Below, piece after piece: positions 1 to 8,723 of a DNA stretch of 49,976 bases. This stretch comes from a virus: positions 1-49,976 of the IMG/VR virus record IMGVR_UViG_3300024265_000070; one strand, written 5' to 3'. A program made the translations under genes and the position numbers. How positions within the stretch are numbered: position 1 is the first letter of the stretch; every line of letters starts with the position of its first letter. Under the pieces are notes generated by a model that was not told the DNA's origin, searched no databases, and was given only the letters and a program-made list of their open reading frames with translations.

Positions 1-143
1 TTTACTTTAGCTGGCGCGATGGGCGAGGCTTTAATGGTCTCGTCTACTTGGTTCGGACGACAAGCCGCACCAGGAGCATTTACGGGTGCTTTATCGTTGC
101 TGGCAGTAGAGGACATCTTGACTCAAAAGGGGACGCTATTTAT
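1..143. repeat. Terminal overlap of circular contig, left copy
   Basis: These bases reappear at the right end of the window, with two extra A residues here (CAAAAGGGG against CAAGGGG). The tail-tube reading frame stays open in this copy and shifts in the right copy, so this copy is probably correct. The overlap is best read as an assembly artefact of a circular or terminally redundant genome, not a biological direct terminal repeat. Confidence 0.9.
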
Positions 144-588
144 AGACAATGCCGGATCGTTGGGAAATACGCAAATAACTAATGTGATCTCTCAATTCGA
201 CCTTTCTGTAAAAACAGGATGGCAACCAAGATTTACGGCAGACGGTGAATTGTTTTACTCCAAGGCTACCTATACTCACCCCGAGATATTACTCAATATC
301 GTATTTGAGCATGAAGCTCAGGCAATTGCAGAAAAGGTTTTGATGAGGGCACAAACCGCCCGTTCTATTCGGTTAACTTTCGATGGATCTGCGTTAGCAT
401 CGGCTGGAACCACATACACCTTTAAAACTCTCCAAATAGACTTGGCCGGAAAATGGGAAACATTCGACACCATTAGCGAAAGCGACGGCGTTTCCGAAGT
501 GGCCGCTACATTCAGGGCACGCGACAATGATACCGAAAATATGTTCGCCAAGTTCATCGTTGTAAACGAGAACGCTGGTTATCCGTAA
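1..588 (+). CDS. Tail tube (major tail) protein, C-terminal part
   Basis: This is the 3' part of the gene that starts at 49416. Position 1 is a codon boundary in frame with that start; the joined protein is about 335 residues. The assignment to the siphovirus tail tube rests on context: it follows the connector and tail-completion genes and immediately precedes the tail chaperone pair and the tape measure. The protein is rich in small and beta-forming residues, has no membrane segment, and includes GSLGNTQITNV and FDTISESDGVSEVAATF. In such phages it polymerises into the tube around the tape measure. An internal ATG at 19 is not a likely start. Family membership was not verified by search. 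Confidence 0.72.
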   Translation, partial: FTLAGAMGEALMVSSTWFGRQAAPGAFTGALSLLAVEDILTQKGTLFIDNAGSLGNTQITNVISQFDLSVKTGWQPRFTADGELFYSKATYTHPEILLNIVFEHEAQAIAEKVLMRAQTARSIRLTFDGSALASAGTTYTFKTLQIDLAGKWETFDTISESDGVSEVAATFRARDNDTENMFAKFIVVNENAGYP

Positions 589-606
589 CGATACGAGGTT
601 AAATAA

Positions 607-996
607 ATGGCAAAAAAAACAGACGAAAAGGAATTGAAAAAGCAAGAGGATTTGGTCGAAGAGGCTGGAGACATTCCGATCGAGATAGTTGACGAAGAAT
701 CCGCCTCCGATTCTGGTAATGTCTTACAACTACTTATCACCTATGACCAAATATTGAACGATATAACGGTCGATGAATATCTCGCTATTCAGCATTATCA
801 TATCGAGGAAAGCAAGAAAGTGTTGTCTCGGTTTATTGGCAATGGAAGCGGCCGGTTGTTGGATCCAAAAGATGGACTCGCAATGATCGGGAAAATCTCA
901 TTGACTAATTTGGTCAAGTTGATCGGTGAGTTCTTTGAAACAATGAGAACGGTAGCCGTCCCAAAAGAGAACGGGAGCGACTCAGAGACTACTTAA
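607..996 (+). CDS. Tail assembly chaperone, short (G-like) form
   Basis: Acidic 129-residue protein lying between tail tube and tape measure, the standard place of the tail assembly chaperone G. The N-terminus is highly charged (MAKKTDEKELKKQEDLVEEA) and the middle (about 45-110) is predicted helical. G-type chaperones bind the tape measure and are absent from the virion. Translation ends at TAA 994-996 unless ribosomes slip at 960-966, which gives the longer product annotated separately. The sequence itself shows no family motif; position and the overlapping -1 frame are the evidence. Confidence 0.7.
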   Translation: MAKKTDEKELKKQEDLVEEAGDIPIEIVDEESASDSGNVLQLLITYDQILNDITVDEYLAIQHYHIEESKKVLSRFIGNGSGRLLDPKDGLAMIGKISLTNLVKLIGEFFETMRTVAVPKENGSDSETT

Positions 997-1223
997 AGAA
1001 GCGCAAGGGAGCTCCCCCCTCTTGGTATGCGGTTCTGGTATATGGCAATGGATGGGGTCCTCCCTGGGATTGGGCGGGGGCTTCTCCGATAATATGGTTC
1101 ATTCGGAGACACATTGCCGAGAACATAGAAAATGAAGCAATCAAACGCCAGCGTGCAATCACTAAGGCGCTTGGTAAAGCTGGTAAAGCTTTCAAGAGTT
1201 TCAGACGCGGAAAAGGCCGCTGA
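607..1223 (+). CDS. Tail assembly chaperone, frameshifted (GT-like) form
   Basis: The -1 frame from base 966 to the TGA at 1221-1223 is open for 85 codons and has no usable start codon. It reads RLRDYLKKRKGAPPSWYAV and continues with GNGWGPPWDWAG, ending in a strongly basic tail (KAFKSFRRGKGR). A heptamer CCCAAAA in the correct phase joins it to the upstream frame, giving a fusion of about 205 residues. In lambda-like tails the G and GT products cooperate as tape-measure chaperones, with the T part contacting tail tube. The hydrophobic/aromatic then basic layout fits a T domain. The next gene starts three bases after this stop. Confidence 0.75.
960..966 (+). other. Programmed -1 frameshift slippery site CCCAAAA
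   Basis: In the zero frame the heptamer reads C CCA AAA, the X XXY YYZ form that allows both tRNAs to re-pair after slipping back one base. Slipping here links the 607 frame to the otherwise orphan open frame that ends at 1223. No close downstream hairpin is obvious; a GGGAGCTCCC palindrome lies about 41 bases downstream, further than usual for a stimulator. Confidence 0.75.
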
Positions 1224-1226
1224 TAA

Positions 1227-3263
1227 ATGGCAATTGAAAAGATCGAGATCGTTGTAATAGGTAAAGATAAAGGGGGAGCCAAAACGATCGACAAACAAAA
1301 GGCCGCATTGCAAAAATTAGATAAGGAGGGCGAGAAATTAGGCAAAACGCTATTAAAGGCGACGGCGATTGCCGCCGCGTTTGGTATTGCTTTAAAAAAG
1401 GCGTTCGATCTTGGTAGGGCGGGCGCGGTTGTTAGACAAACAACGATTGCTTTTGAGACGTTGATGGGTGGTGTTATTCAAGCGGACGCCGCGATGAGGG
1501 AATTTCAAGATGTATCTGACGGAACTGTATCTAAAATGGAGATCATGGCCTCCGTTACGACTGCTCTCGCTGGTACGCAGGGTCAACTCAAGGTAGCTCT
1601 CCAAGGCGCTGCCCCAGAACTGTTAAGGATCGCCAAAGCCGCAAGCGCATTGAATCCGGCGCTAGGCGATACATCCTTTGTGTTCCAGAGTCTTGTACGG
1701 GGCATCAAGAGATCAAGTCCTTTAATTATTGATAACGCCAACATTGTACTAAAGCTTGGGGACGCATACTCAGCTTACGCCGATGATCTGGGTGTAACCG
1801 TTGAAGAGTTGTCGGCTGTTGATAAACAAATGGCTTTACTGCAAGAAACATTGAAGGGAGGTAATGTTTTAATAGACCAGGCCGGGGACGCGGCGGAGTC
1901 TGCCATTGACCCATTTGACCGTTTATCTGCTAGTGCAAAAGACCTTGGCGATGCACTCAAAGCGGATATCGATGCGAGTGGGTTTGTAGAAGAAACTGCC
2001 AAAGGGGTTGACGCACTTTCGAAGCTGGTCGACGAGTTCGATATTGGGCAAGTAACAGTAGCGTTTTTTGCAACCGCCATAGGGAAGCTGCCCGGGGAAT
2101 TTGCGAAGTCCGTCGACGCCGCTTTAGGGCTTGATGCCATGATAGAACAATACAACGAGACAGTAGCCGAGGCGGTAAGAAGGGCAGAAAACTTAGCGGC
2201 CTCTCAAAAACTAATCGAGGGTGGCTTTATTGACGGGACGCGTGCCCAGAGACTAATGTGGGTTGAACAACAAAAAGCCATTGCTATAATGGAGCGAGAG
2301 GCGGCCGCGCTGGGGGAGGCAGAATTAGCCTTGATAGCACAAGCGGAGGCGTTGGAAGTATCTACTTTAGCCGCTGAAAACTGGATAGATACCTTCGAGC
2401 GTTCCGAGCAAGTCGTCGAGGCAGTTGATTCTGTCAAAGAGAGCTTGGGCGAACTGGAAGCCAGGGAAAAAGCGCTCACAACCGAAATACAAAACTTTGA
2501 GAGAGCAATCGGTCAAACCGGCGCGGAAGCAGCGGCAGAGGTTGGGCTTATGCAGATAGAATTATTTGCTCTTCAGGGCGAGATCAGATCCGTAACCGCC
2601 GCATGGGACGAACAAACAAAATCCATGCTCTTTAATATGGTACAACAAAGACTCGCCATTGACGGATTCACAGTCGAGGAGTTATCCGCATTAACAAAGC
2701 TCGCCGGTCCCGAAGGATTCGGATTGATCGATCAAGCCGCGGTTGATTTCATCGGCAAGGTAGACGAAAGCGCCGCACAACTAGACGCCGCCGGAGACCA
2801 GTCTGATCTATTTGTGAAAGATTTGCAAGACTTGCAAACTGAATTTTTACAGGCCGGTACTGATGTCGAGGCGTTGGGCGAGAGTATCGAGGCTTTACCG
2901 GAAACGATCAGTATAGAAGTCAAATTCAACGTCGGAAACTTCCCGAATATCCCAGGTAGTAATTTTGGAACGGGTGGGCAGTCGACAGTAGGGTTTCACC
3001 TTGGCGGCCACTTTATTGTACCGACCGGATTTCCAAACGATTCATTTCCGATTGGTGTATCGAGCGGAGAAGAGGTCGACGTTAGGCGCCCGGGCGCGGA
3101 TGATAACAGGCGTGGAGCGGGAAGAGGCGGGGGCGGAGCGCCATCGATCACCTTTGTATATAACCCGACCATTTCGACAGTAAGCGGCGAGGAAGTACAG
3201 CGAGCAATCGCGCCATTTATTGAATCTGGGTTCCGCCAATTAGATGAACAGAGGCGGCTCTAA
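1227..3263 (+). CDS. Tail tape measure protein
   Basis: A 678-residue, alanine-rich, largely helical protein directly after the chaperone pair. It has a hydrophobic stretch near residues 41-60 (TAIAAAFGIALKKAF), a long coiled-coil-like middle (about 300-480), and a C-terminal glycine-rich part with GVSSGEEVDVRRPG then GGGGAPSITF, a tail typical of small tape measures. This protein sets tail length and is ejected with DNA. By the usual 0.15 nm per residue rule the tail would be about 100 nm. It overlaps the next gene by one base (TAATGG), suggesting coupling. Confidence 0.9.
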   Translation: MAIEKIEIVVIGKDKGGAKTIDKQKAALQKLDKEGEKLGKTLLKATAIAAAFGIALKKAFDLGRAGAVVRQTTIAFETLMGGVIQADAAMREFQDVSDGTVSKMEIMASVTTALAGTQGQLKVALQGAAPELLRIAKAASALNPALGDTSFVFQSLVRGIKRSSPLIIDNANIVLKLGDAYSAYADDLGVTVEELSAVDKQMALLQETLKGGNVLIDQAGDAAESAIDPFDRLSASAKDLGDALKADIDASGFVEETAKGVDALSKLVDEFDIGQVTVAFFATAIGKLPGEFAKSVDAALGLDAMIEQYNETVAEAVRRAENLAASQKLIEGGFIDGTRAQRLMWVEQQKAIAIMEREAAALGEAELALIAQAEALEVSTLAAENWIDTFERSEQVVEAVDSVKESLGELEAREKALTTEIQNFERAIGQTGAEAAAEVGLMQIELFALQGEIRSVTAAWDEQTKSMLFNMVQQRLAIDGFTVEELSALTKLAGPEGFGLIDQAAVDFIGKVDESAAQLDAAGDQSDLFVKDLQDLQTEFLQAGTDVEALGESIEALPETISIEVKFNVGNFPNIPGSNFGTGGQSTVGFHLGGHFIVPTGFPNDSFPIGVSSGEEVDVRRPGADDNRRGAGRGGGGAPSITFVYNPTISTVSGEEVQRAIAPFIESGFRQLDEQRRL

Positions 3264-4783
3264 TGGCTGGTAAACGATATGGCGATTTCGGTTGGGGTGA
3301 TGGTACGTTATGGGGGGCGTCCGGGAATGAAAATTTATTATATGGTCTCGAGATAGATTGGGATGGAGATTCCTTATTCGATGGATCAAACGAAGCGGAT
3401 CGAATGGTTCAGTATTCGGTTGAAAGAGGGCGAAACTTTTTGGTGCGTAACGACGGAATGGGATTTGAGAGATTTAGACCTGGGACATTAACGTTCAAGC
3501 TTGAAAACACCGATGGAAAATACGACGCGTTTCTGGACTCCTCCCCACTGTTTCCCAATGTAGTCCCCGGTAAGTTTGTAAAGTTCGCCGTCACAGATGG
3601 ATCGACAAGTACAAAATATGATCTGATGCGCGGGAGAATCGAGAACATACAACCGAGCAGGAATAACAACGCGCGATTTGTAGATATTACAGTTAAGGAC
3701 GGTTGGCGCTGGTTGCTTGATGAAAATGCCTCGATCGCTCTACAGCAAGATATCTCGACCGACGCCGCGATCGGGTTGGTGCTGGACGATATCTCATGGC
3801 CAACGATTTGGGGCCGGTCGCTTGGTGCCGGAGACGATACGATCCCGTTCTATTGGGAGGATGCGAGGAGCGGATCGGCGTCTATAAACGAACTTGTGGA
3901 GTCAGAGATTGGATTCTTTTATATCGCCGCAAATGGACAGGCTGTATTTATATCACGCAATACAGTTATATCAAGCGAGCTAACGGTATCAGAAGATGAA
4001 TTACTAAAAGATATCGGAGTCCCCCAACCTTGGGAAGTGAACCGGAATCGAATAAAGGTCGTTACAAATCCGAGGATATTGCAATCGGCTAAAGTTCTTT
4101 GGACGCTTGGCGACAGACCTAAAATAGAAGCTGGACAATCTCTTGAGTTATTTGCAGATTTCACCTTTGAAGATAGAACGGTCGCCGCGACCGAATTAAC
4201 GACTCCGGTCGAGTCTACTGATTGGACCGCCAATGACGAACGGGGCGGGGGCGGATCTGATCTATCCTCGGACTTCACGATGGTCATAACTACCGCGTTC
4301 GCAGAGACCGCCAAGATAAGGATTTCGAATAACGGCTCGGTTGCTGGATTTGTGACCTTGGCACAGTTGAGAGGCGACGCAATAGACTCCCCTTATTCAT
4401 CCTCGTTTATCCAGGATAACTCGGGGAGCGACCAACCGAGGACGTTTACATTCAATACAAGATATCAGCAAAGCACACAGCAAGGGGCGGACGTCGCCAA
4501 CTTTTTAGGGACGATCCTGAATGAGATCAAGGAGTTTCCTGAGATAAGAGTCGAGGGAAGGCCGTCTATCCAGTTTGCTCTCGATCTTGGATCACGAGTA
4601 ACCATCGAGATTCCCACCCTTGGGATAGATGACGATTACAGGATCGGAGCTATCAGACACGAATCACTTAATCCAACCTGTCAGGCAGTTAGAACGACTT
4701 GGAAAACAGAGCCGTTTAGTGACCTTTCAGCTTTTTGGATCCATCCTTCAGAAATAGGTATTGAAACAATACAGGGATATTAG
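3263..4783 (+). CDS. Distal tail / baseplate hub-like protein
   Basis: A 506-residue protein right after the tape measure, where distal tail and hub proteins lie. The N-terminus carries YGDFGWGDGTLWG and then LLYGLEIDWDGDSLFD, followed by FRPGTLTFKLENTDGKYD, a beta-rich pattern that I associate with distal tail proteins of environmental siphoviruses. The remainder (about 130-500) alternates beta-rich segments that could form hub and immunoglobulin-like domains. It probably caps the tail tube and anchors the fibres encoded downstream. The style resembles Chloroflexi phage and prophage proteins from memory; this is not checked. Confidence 0.65.
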   Translation: MAGKRYGDFGWGDGTLWGASGNENLLYGLEIDWDGDSLFDGSNEADRMVQYSVERGRNFLVRNDGMGFERFRPGTLTFKLENTDGKYDAFLDSSPLFPNVVPGKFVKFAVTDGSTSTKYDLMRGRIENIQPSRNNNARFVDITVKDGWRWLLDENASIALQQDISTDAAIGLVLDDISWPTIWGRSLGAGDDTIPFYWEDARSGSASINELVESEIGFFYIAANGQAVFISRNTVISSELTVSEDELLKDIGVPQPWEVNRNRIKVVTNPRILQSAKVLWTLGDRPKIEAGQSLELFADFTFEDRTVAATELTTPVESTDWTANDERGGGGSDLSSDFTMVITTAFAETAKIRISNNGSVAGFVTLAQLRGDAIDSPYSSSFIQDNSGSDQPRTFTFNTRYQQSTQQGADVANFLGTILNEIKEFPEIRVEGRPSIQFALDLGSRVTIEIPTLGIDDDYRIGAIRHESLNPTCQAVRTTWKTEPFSDLSAFWIHPSEIGIETIQGY

Positions 4784-4798
4784 GTTAGGAGTATTTAT

Positions 4799-5332
4799 AT
4801 GGAAGAAACAACTATAACCAAAGGGATTTGCTCGGGGCTAGATTTGGCAGAGAGGGATTCGACCCCAAGGATTCCATTGCTGACTCATGAGGCATGGATA
4901 AAACAAAAACTATTTGCTATGTGGAGAAAAAAGCGATCTCCGGTTGTATTGAATCCTTTGGTAAAGGGTGACCCGGTTGTAGCATTTATAGATTTTGGTA
5001 GATGGTCGGCGAAGTGTGGGTGCAATCCAGGAGCGCAAGAATACGTCACTCCAGGCGAAAACATATTCTTTTGTTTCCATTGTTTTAATCATGCCAACGG
5101 AGGACACCCCCGCCCCGTCAAGTTCCCATCTGATAAAAAGAGATTAGAGATCGAGAAGCTTTTAATGGATAGGCCGGTCGACGATTCTGTCGGTGGTACA
5201 AAGTTGTCAAAGGCGCTTAATGCAAAACCATTAATCAAAACTGCCCGCGGTGATCTGGGGAGAGCGTGGACACCAGACGAAACCCCTGCGGTCTTAAGGC
5301 GACAAAACAAAGTAATTGAGGCGGTGAAATAA
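4799..5332 (+). CDS. Tail-module protein with putative zinc ribbon
   Basis: 177 residues, function not recognised. The middle contains KCGCNPG and, about 20 residues later, FFCFHCF, giving four cysteines spaced like a structural zinc site, in a small beta-rich domain around residues 60-105. The N-terminus has the segment HEAWIKQKLFAMWRKK. It starts after a weak ribosome site (TAGGAG, 4786-4791) and overlaps the next gene by one base. Position between hub and fibre genes suggests a tail component or assembly factor, but nothing in the sequence proves this. Confidence 0.65.
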   Translation: MEETTITKGICSGLDLAERDSTPRIPLLTHEAWIKQKLFAMWRKKRSPVVLNPLVKGDPVVAFIDFGRWSAKCGCNPGAQEYVTPGENIFFCFHCFNHANGGHPRPVKFPSDKKRLEIEKLLMDRPVDDSVGGTKLSKALNAKPLIKTARGDLGRAWTPDETPAVLRRQNKVIEAVK

Positions 5333-5952
5333 TGGGTTACACAACTATACCGACTCAAAACACTGGCGACCTTTGGACTGCCTCTGATTCAAATACTTTT
5401 TGGAAAGCTAACTTTGAGCATATTGCGGACAACAGATATTTGCCCCTAGCTCTCGCGGCTGGAGCGGTGCCGGAATCAATTACTGCTATGCCGTTGGATG
5501 TTATCGAATCGAGTGGCGCATCACCACAGGTTAGGCGCTACGCTAATAGGGGAGACGATTCCGCAGATGAGGCGCGAGAACTTAGAAACTATATTTGCCC
5601 TCCCGATTATGTTGGAACGCCGACCTTAAGGATTCATTATCACATGGACGGGGCGAACACAAGCAAACAAGTAACGCTAGTCGTAAAGATTGCGGCGATA
5701 TCAGCTGGTGACACGAATGTCGAAGCCAAGGATTACGGCTCCGCAAATGTAGAAGTCGTAAATGTTCCGGACGCGGCAGATACTCATGCCGTTGTCGAGA
5801 TAACTTTGACGAACGCCGACTCCTTGGCCGCGGGCGATTCATTCAACATACTGTTATATAGAGACGGTGACGCCTCAGAAGCCGGAGCGGACGACGACGC
5901 GGCTGGAGATATTATCATCACCGGATTGGAGTTTGGATATGCGTTTACGTAA
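5332..5952 (+). CDS. Tail fibre-like structural protein
   Basis: 206 residues, threonine- and aspartate-rich with beta-strand periodicity, ending in GDIIITGLEFGYAFT. The N-terminal MGYTTIPTQNTGDLWTASDS and FWKANFEHIADN pattern is common for proteins that dock on the tail tip. The C-terminal half (about 100-206) looks like a single jelly-roll-type domain. It is one of four consecutive beta-rich proteins (5332, 6268, 7023, 8012) that probably build receptor-binding appendages. Family not recognised. Confidence 0.65.
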   Translation: MGYTTIPTQNTGDLWTASDSNTFWKANFEHIADNRYLPLALAAGAVPESITAMPLDVIESSGASPQVRRYANRGDDSADEARELRNYICPPDYVGTPTLRIHYHMDGANTSKQVTLVVKIAAISAGDTNVEAKDYGSANVEVVNVPDAADTHAVVEITLTNADSLAAGDSFNILLYRDGDASEAGADDDAAGDIIITGLEFGYAFT

Positions 5953-6268
5953 CGCTTTGCTTATTCTTTCTATTTATGTTACTTGGCTCAATGGCGGCGC
6001 GCTGGGGATGCACTTTGAGATTCCTAGCGGTCATGTGATTTTTGCTACGTCCGAGGAGTCCGCCTTGCATGAAGTCGGTCATTTGGTTTATGAATTCTCA
6101 TTTGAATTTATTGAAACGGTTGAATTGTATCTTGAAGATGAACACAGTGGAGAATTGTACGATTATATGATTGATAACTACCCAGACAATATAGAAGAAA
6201 TTTACGCCGAGCTTTATATGTGGGATAAGCTGTATTCTATCCCACAAGAGTTTGAGGAGTTCTTTTAA
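5939..6268 (+). CDS. Putative exported HEXXH metallopeptidase-like protein
   Basis: Starting at the ATG at 5939 (GGAG 14-17 bases upstream inside the previous gene) gives 109 residues. The N-terminus MRLRNALLILSIYVTWLNGG looks like a signal peptide or membrane anchor. Residues 44-48 are HEVGH, a zincin HEXXH motif, and a downstream EEIYAELY (86-93) could supply the third zinc ligand, as in anthrax-lethal-factor-like zincins. The protein is short for a complete protease. It overlaps the fibre gene upstream by 14 bases and shares one base with the next gene. A longer start at 5867 would run deep inside the upstream gene and is less likely. Possible roles are degrading surface or wall-associated protein. 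Confidence 0.6.
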   Translation: MRLRNALLILSIYVTWLNGGALGMHFEIPSGHVIFATSEESALHEVGHLVYEFSFEFIETVELYLEDEHSGELYDYMIDNYPDNIEEIYAELYMWDKLYSIPQEFEEFF

Positions 6269-7008
6269 TGCCTGTTGATTTTGACGGAATTGCCGATTTC
6301 ATAGCGTTCGCCGCCAACTCTGTTTATGATGGGCTTGTCCAAAAGTCTATATTTTTAAGGACGGAGTCGGATGGTGTCGGGGGCGCAAATGTTGGCCGTC
6401 TGTTATGGAAAACGTCTGCTGGAGACGCGGCGGGTTGGTCAATTGTAAGAAACGATTCTGGTAATCCAAGAGCGAATCGTTTGGCCTATGTTCATTCTGC
6501 ATCGGGAGACGATGGAGTATGGGAAACAGACAACGCGACATTTCCAGTAAGCACGGAGATTTCGATTGGAATCTCTATGGACGCGTCAGATATAAACAAT
6601 GCTCCAATTTTATATTTAGATGGAGTTCCAGTAAACGTAACCGAATTTAGCACTCCAACCGGATCGTTTGATTTAGGTGATACTGAAGGTTTGCAAGTTG
6701 GTAAGGCGGGAGGATCGATAGATGCTTTATTTTACAACGGCAAAATCTGGAACATCAATCTATTCAACACAATCTTAACCCCCGCCGATTTCGCTACTCT
6801 ACACGACTCCAAGATCGGCGGCCTTGGTATGCCCGGTCATATCTTCTGGACTCCATTCTTGGGCTCGGATGGCAAACTCGCGTTTACCGGCGCATTGGCT
6901 GGCACGAATTTTGTATACGATCACATTAGCGGAATCAAAGGGACACCGACTTCTTCACCGGTTGCGATCCAAGATATCGAGATCGCCCTCCCCTTTGCTT
7001 ACGGATAA
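6268..7008 (+). CDS. LamG/concanavalin-like tail appendage protein
   Basis: 246 residues. The order of elements (MPVDFDGIADFIAFA, then SIFLRTESDG, then WSIVRNDSG, APILYLDGVPV, and FYNGKIWNINLFNTILTPAD) is that of a laminin-G/concanavalin-A-like lectin sandwich, in which the final 'NGKIWNINLFN' strand is characteristic. Such domains in phage tails bind carbohydrate. It lies in the fibre cluster and is probably part of the receptor-binding complex. Start is an ATG overlapping the upstream stop by one base. Confidence 0.7.
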   Translation: MPVDFDGIADFIAFAANSVYDGLVQKSIFLRTESDGVGGANVGRLLWKTSAGDAAGWSIVRNDSGNPRANRLAYVHSASGDDGVWETDNATFPVSTEISIGISMDASDINNAPILYLDGVPVNVTEFSTPTGSFDLGDTEGLQVGKAGGSIDALFYNGKIWNINLFNTILTPADFATLHDSKIGGLGMPGHIFWTPFLGSDGKLAFTGALAGTNFVYDHISGIKGTPTSSPVAIQDIEIALPFAYG

Positions 7009-7022
7009 TATAGGAGTTATTT

Positions 7023-8012
7023 ATGACAGACTACCCAGGTGCAATAAAGAGTTTTGACCAACAAACAGACGGTGTATCGGATGCAGACGCCACAGATGTA
7101 AATGAGGCTTACGACGAGATCGAGGCTATTGAAACCGAACTCGGAACCGATGTCGCCGGAGCGCACACAGATGTTAAGTCTAGGCTGAATCAAGGACTCC
7201 CAGATGCGAACGACGCAGACACCGCGACACTATCAGCGACAAGGACTCTAACCGATGCCGACGGGGTGATCCTGAATTTGGATCCAGACGGTACAAGCAG
7301 GGACGTAGAACTCCCCGCCGAAGCCGCTACAAATCACCCATTCTTGATTACCAATACGGCGGACGGTGACGGCGAGAACTTAGTTGTAAAGTCTGATGCA
7401 CCGGCGACGATCGTAACTGTGAGACGCGGTCAAACCGCATACCTTCACTCAGATGGCACGACATGGCGGGGGTATATTGTTAACGGGACACAAGCAAAAC
7501 AGACTGTTTATATTCCGGCCTCTTTCATGTTTGCTCAAACGACGAACGGGTGTGAACCGCTTACGCGAATAGAATTAACCGCAGATCAACCCGAGCTACT
7601 TGTCTTGGCGTTTGACGGTGGAACCGCGGAGTTTGCTCAATTCGAGTTTGGCTTTCCTAAGAAATGGAATAAAGGCACGATCACATTTAGGGTTAGGTGG
7701 ACATCTACCGCGGCAGATGCGGACGGTGTCGCCTGGACATTGCAAGCCGTAGGAATGGCGAACAGCAACCCGATCGATGTGGCGTTTGGTTCCGCTGTTA
7801 CCGTGGTCGACAATGCAGACTCAGCAAGTAGAGATCAGTATATCTCCGCCGAAAGTGGAGCGGTAACAATAGCCGGATCACCTGGAGACGATGAACAAAT
7901 TAAGTTTAGGCTCGGTAGAGATCCATCCCACGGAAGCGACGACATGGCCGAAGATGCCGAACTGATTGGGATTGACATCTTTTATTCATTAGAAGCCGAG
8001 AGTGATGATTAA
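7023..8012 (+). CDS. Tail fibre protein
   Basis: 329 residues. The N-terminal third (MTDYPGAIKSFDQQTDGVSD followed by DVNEAYDEIEAIETELG) is a pattern often found where fibres attach to tails: a short beta segment, then a helical trimer-forming stretch. The middle, with TLTDADGVILNLDPDGTSRD, resembles a shaft repeat, and the C-terminal domain (about 165-329) is beta-rich with FQFGFPKKW-like strands. Preceded by AGGAG at 7012-7016. Likely receptor-binding or capsid-distal appendage; exact function inferred from context. Confidence 0.7.
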   Translation: MTDYPGAIKSFDQQTDGVSDADATDVNEAYDEIEAIETELGTDVAGAHTDVKSRLNQGLPDANDADTATLSATRTLTDADGVILNLDPDGTSRDVELPAEAATNHPFLITNTADGDGENLVVKSDAPATIVTVRRGQTAYLHSDGTTWRGYIVNGTQAKQTVYIPASFMFAQTTNGCEPLTRIELTADQPELLVLAFDGGTAEFAQFEFGFPKKWNKGTITFRVRWTSTAADADGVAWTLQAVGMANSNPIDVAFGSAVTVVDNADSASRDQYISAESGAVTIAGSPGDDEQIKFRLGRDPSHGSDDMAEDAELIGIDIFYSLEAESDD

Positions 8013-8683
8013 TGGCAATAACAGAGTTCGGAGTATCAGTAACCAATAGCGCTGAAGATACGGACAGGGTGGCCGTTAATCATACACTTGGCGCTGGAAA
8101 CGGGAATAGGATTGTTGTAATTTCTATTATGATGAGGGACGGAACACAAGACCCAGATGTGTCAGCGTTGACTTATGGGGGAGTGGCCGCTACTGAGGCG
8201 ATAGACATAAACAATTTAGGAGATAACGCTTACGCCGGTGTGTGGTATGTTCTTGAGACTGATCTTCCGGGGGACGGCGTAAACGAGGCATTATTGATAA
8301 GTACAGTCCCGTCCACAAATACGCTGTTGATTTGGGTAACTTCTATCCAGGACGCTAACCAAGCCTCTCCAGAAGATACAGGTTCGCAAGAGCGCTCTGC
8401 AGCTTCGGCCACATTCGACTTAACAACCTCGGACGGGTCTTATCAACAAGACGCGGCTTACAGCGACGTTCATTTAACTGCTCTTACTTGGGGTGTAGAC
8501 CAAGTGGAACAATTAGACCTAAACCTGGACAATTCGAGATGGGGTGTTTCCAATAAAGAACAGCCATCGGGAGGAACCGATACGTGGGTTGTCAACGGAG
8601 GGAATGACGAATGGGCATACGCGGGTGCTTCTTTTGCTGGTATACCCGATGTTGTTGTTGGGGGCGCCCCTATATTTTTCTAA
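8012..8683 (+). CDS. Tail appendage / fibre-tip-like protein
   Basis: 223 residues, beta-rich, low in charged residues, ending in VVVGGAPIFF. Contains GNGNRIVVISIMMRDG and an ALTYGGVAATEA stretch that resembles virion-associated domains seen beside fibres in environmental phages. One-base overlap with the fibre gene upstream indicates co-translation. Proposed as the last gene of the tail-tip set. Specific function not recognised. Confidence 0.62.
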   Translation: MAITEFGVSVTNSAEDTDRVAVNHTLGAGNGNRIVVISIMMRDGTQDPDVSALTYGGVAATEAIDINNLGDNAYAGVWYVLETDLPGDGVNEALLISTVPSTNTLLIWVTSIQDANQASPEDTGSQERSAASATFDLTTSDGSYQQDAAYSDVHLTALTWGVDQVEQLDLNLDNSRWGVSNKEQPSGGTDTWVVNGGNDEWAYAGASFAGIPDVVVGGAPIFF

Positions 8684-8696
8684 GGAGTTGAAAAAG

Positions 8697-8723
8697 ATGA
8701 AGTCGCAAGGATTTTTAACATGA
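8697..8723 (+). CDS. Eight-codon micro-ORF coupled to the endolysin
   Basis: AAGGAG at 8682-8687 precedes an ATG by 9 bases; the frame encodes MKSQGFLT and its TGA overlaps the endolysin start as ATGA. This could be a translational coupling device that sets endolysin synthesis. The endolysin also has its own AAGGA inside this frame, so the micro-ORF may be accidental. Confidence 0.3.
   Translation: MKSQGFLT

Noticed and set aside
1-143. True direct terminal repeat
   Set aside because: The repeat splits a coding gene, is short, and has an end-proximal indel. Circular-assembly overlap is simpler.
996-1226. A separate gene between the chaperone and tape measure
   Set aside because: The open frame has no start codon and is connected by the CCCAAAA slippery site, so it is the frameshift extension.
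989-1345. Long reverse-strand frames over tail and other genes
   Set aside because: They are shadows of forward genes: no ribosome sites, odd composition, and the whole genome is otherwise co-directional.
5867-5938. Upstream start for the HEXXH protein
   Set aside because: It lies deep in the fibre gene, lacks a ribosome site, and places the signal-like segment internally. The ATG at 5939 is better.
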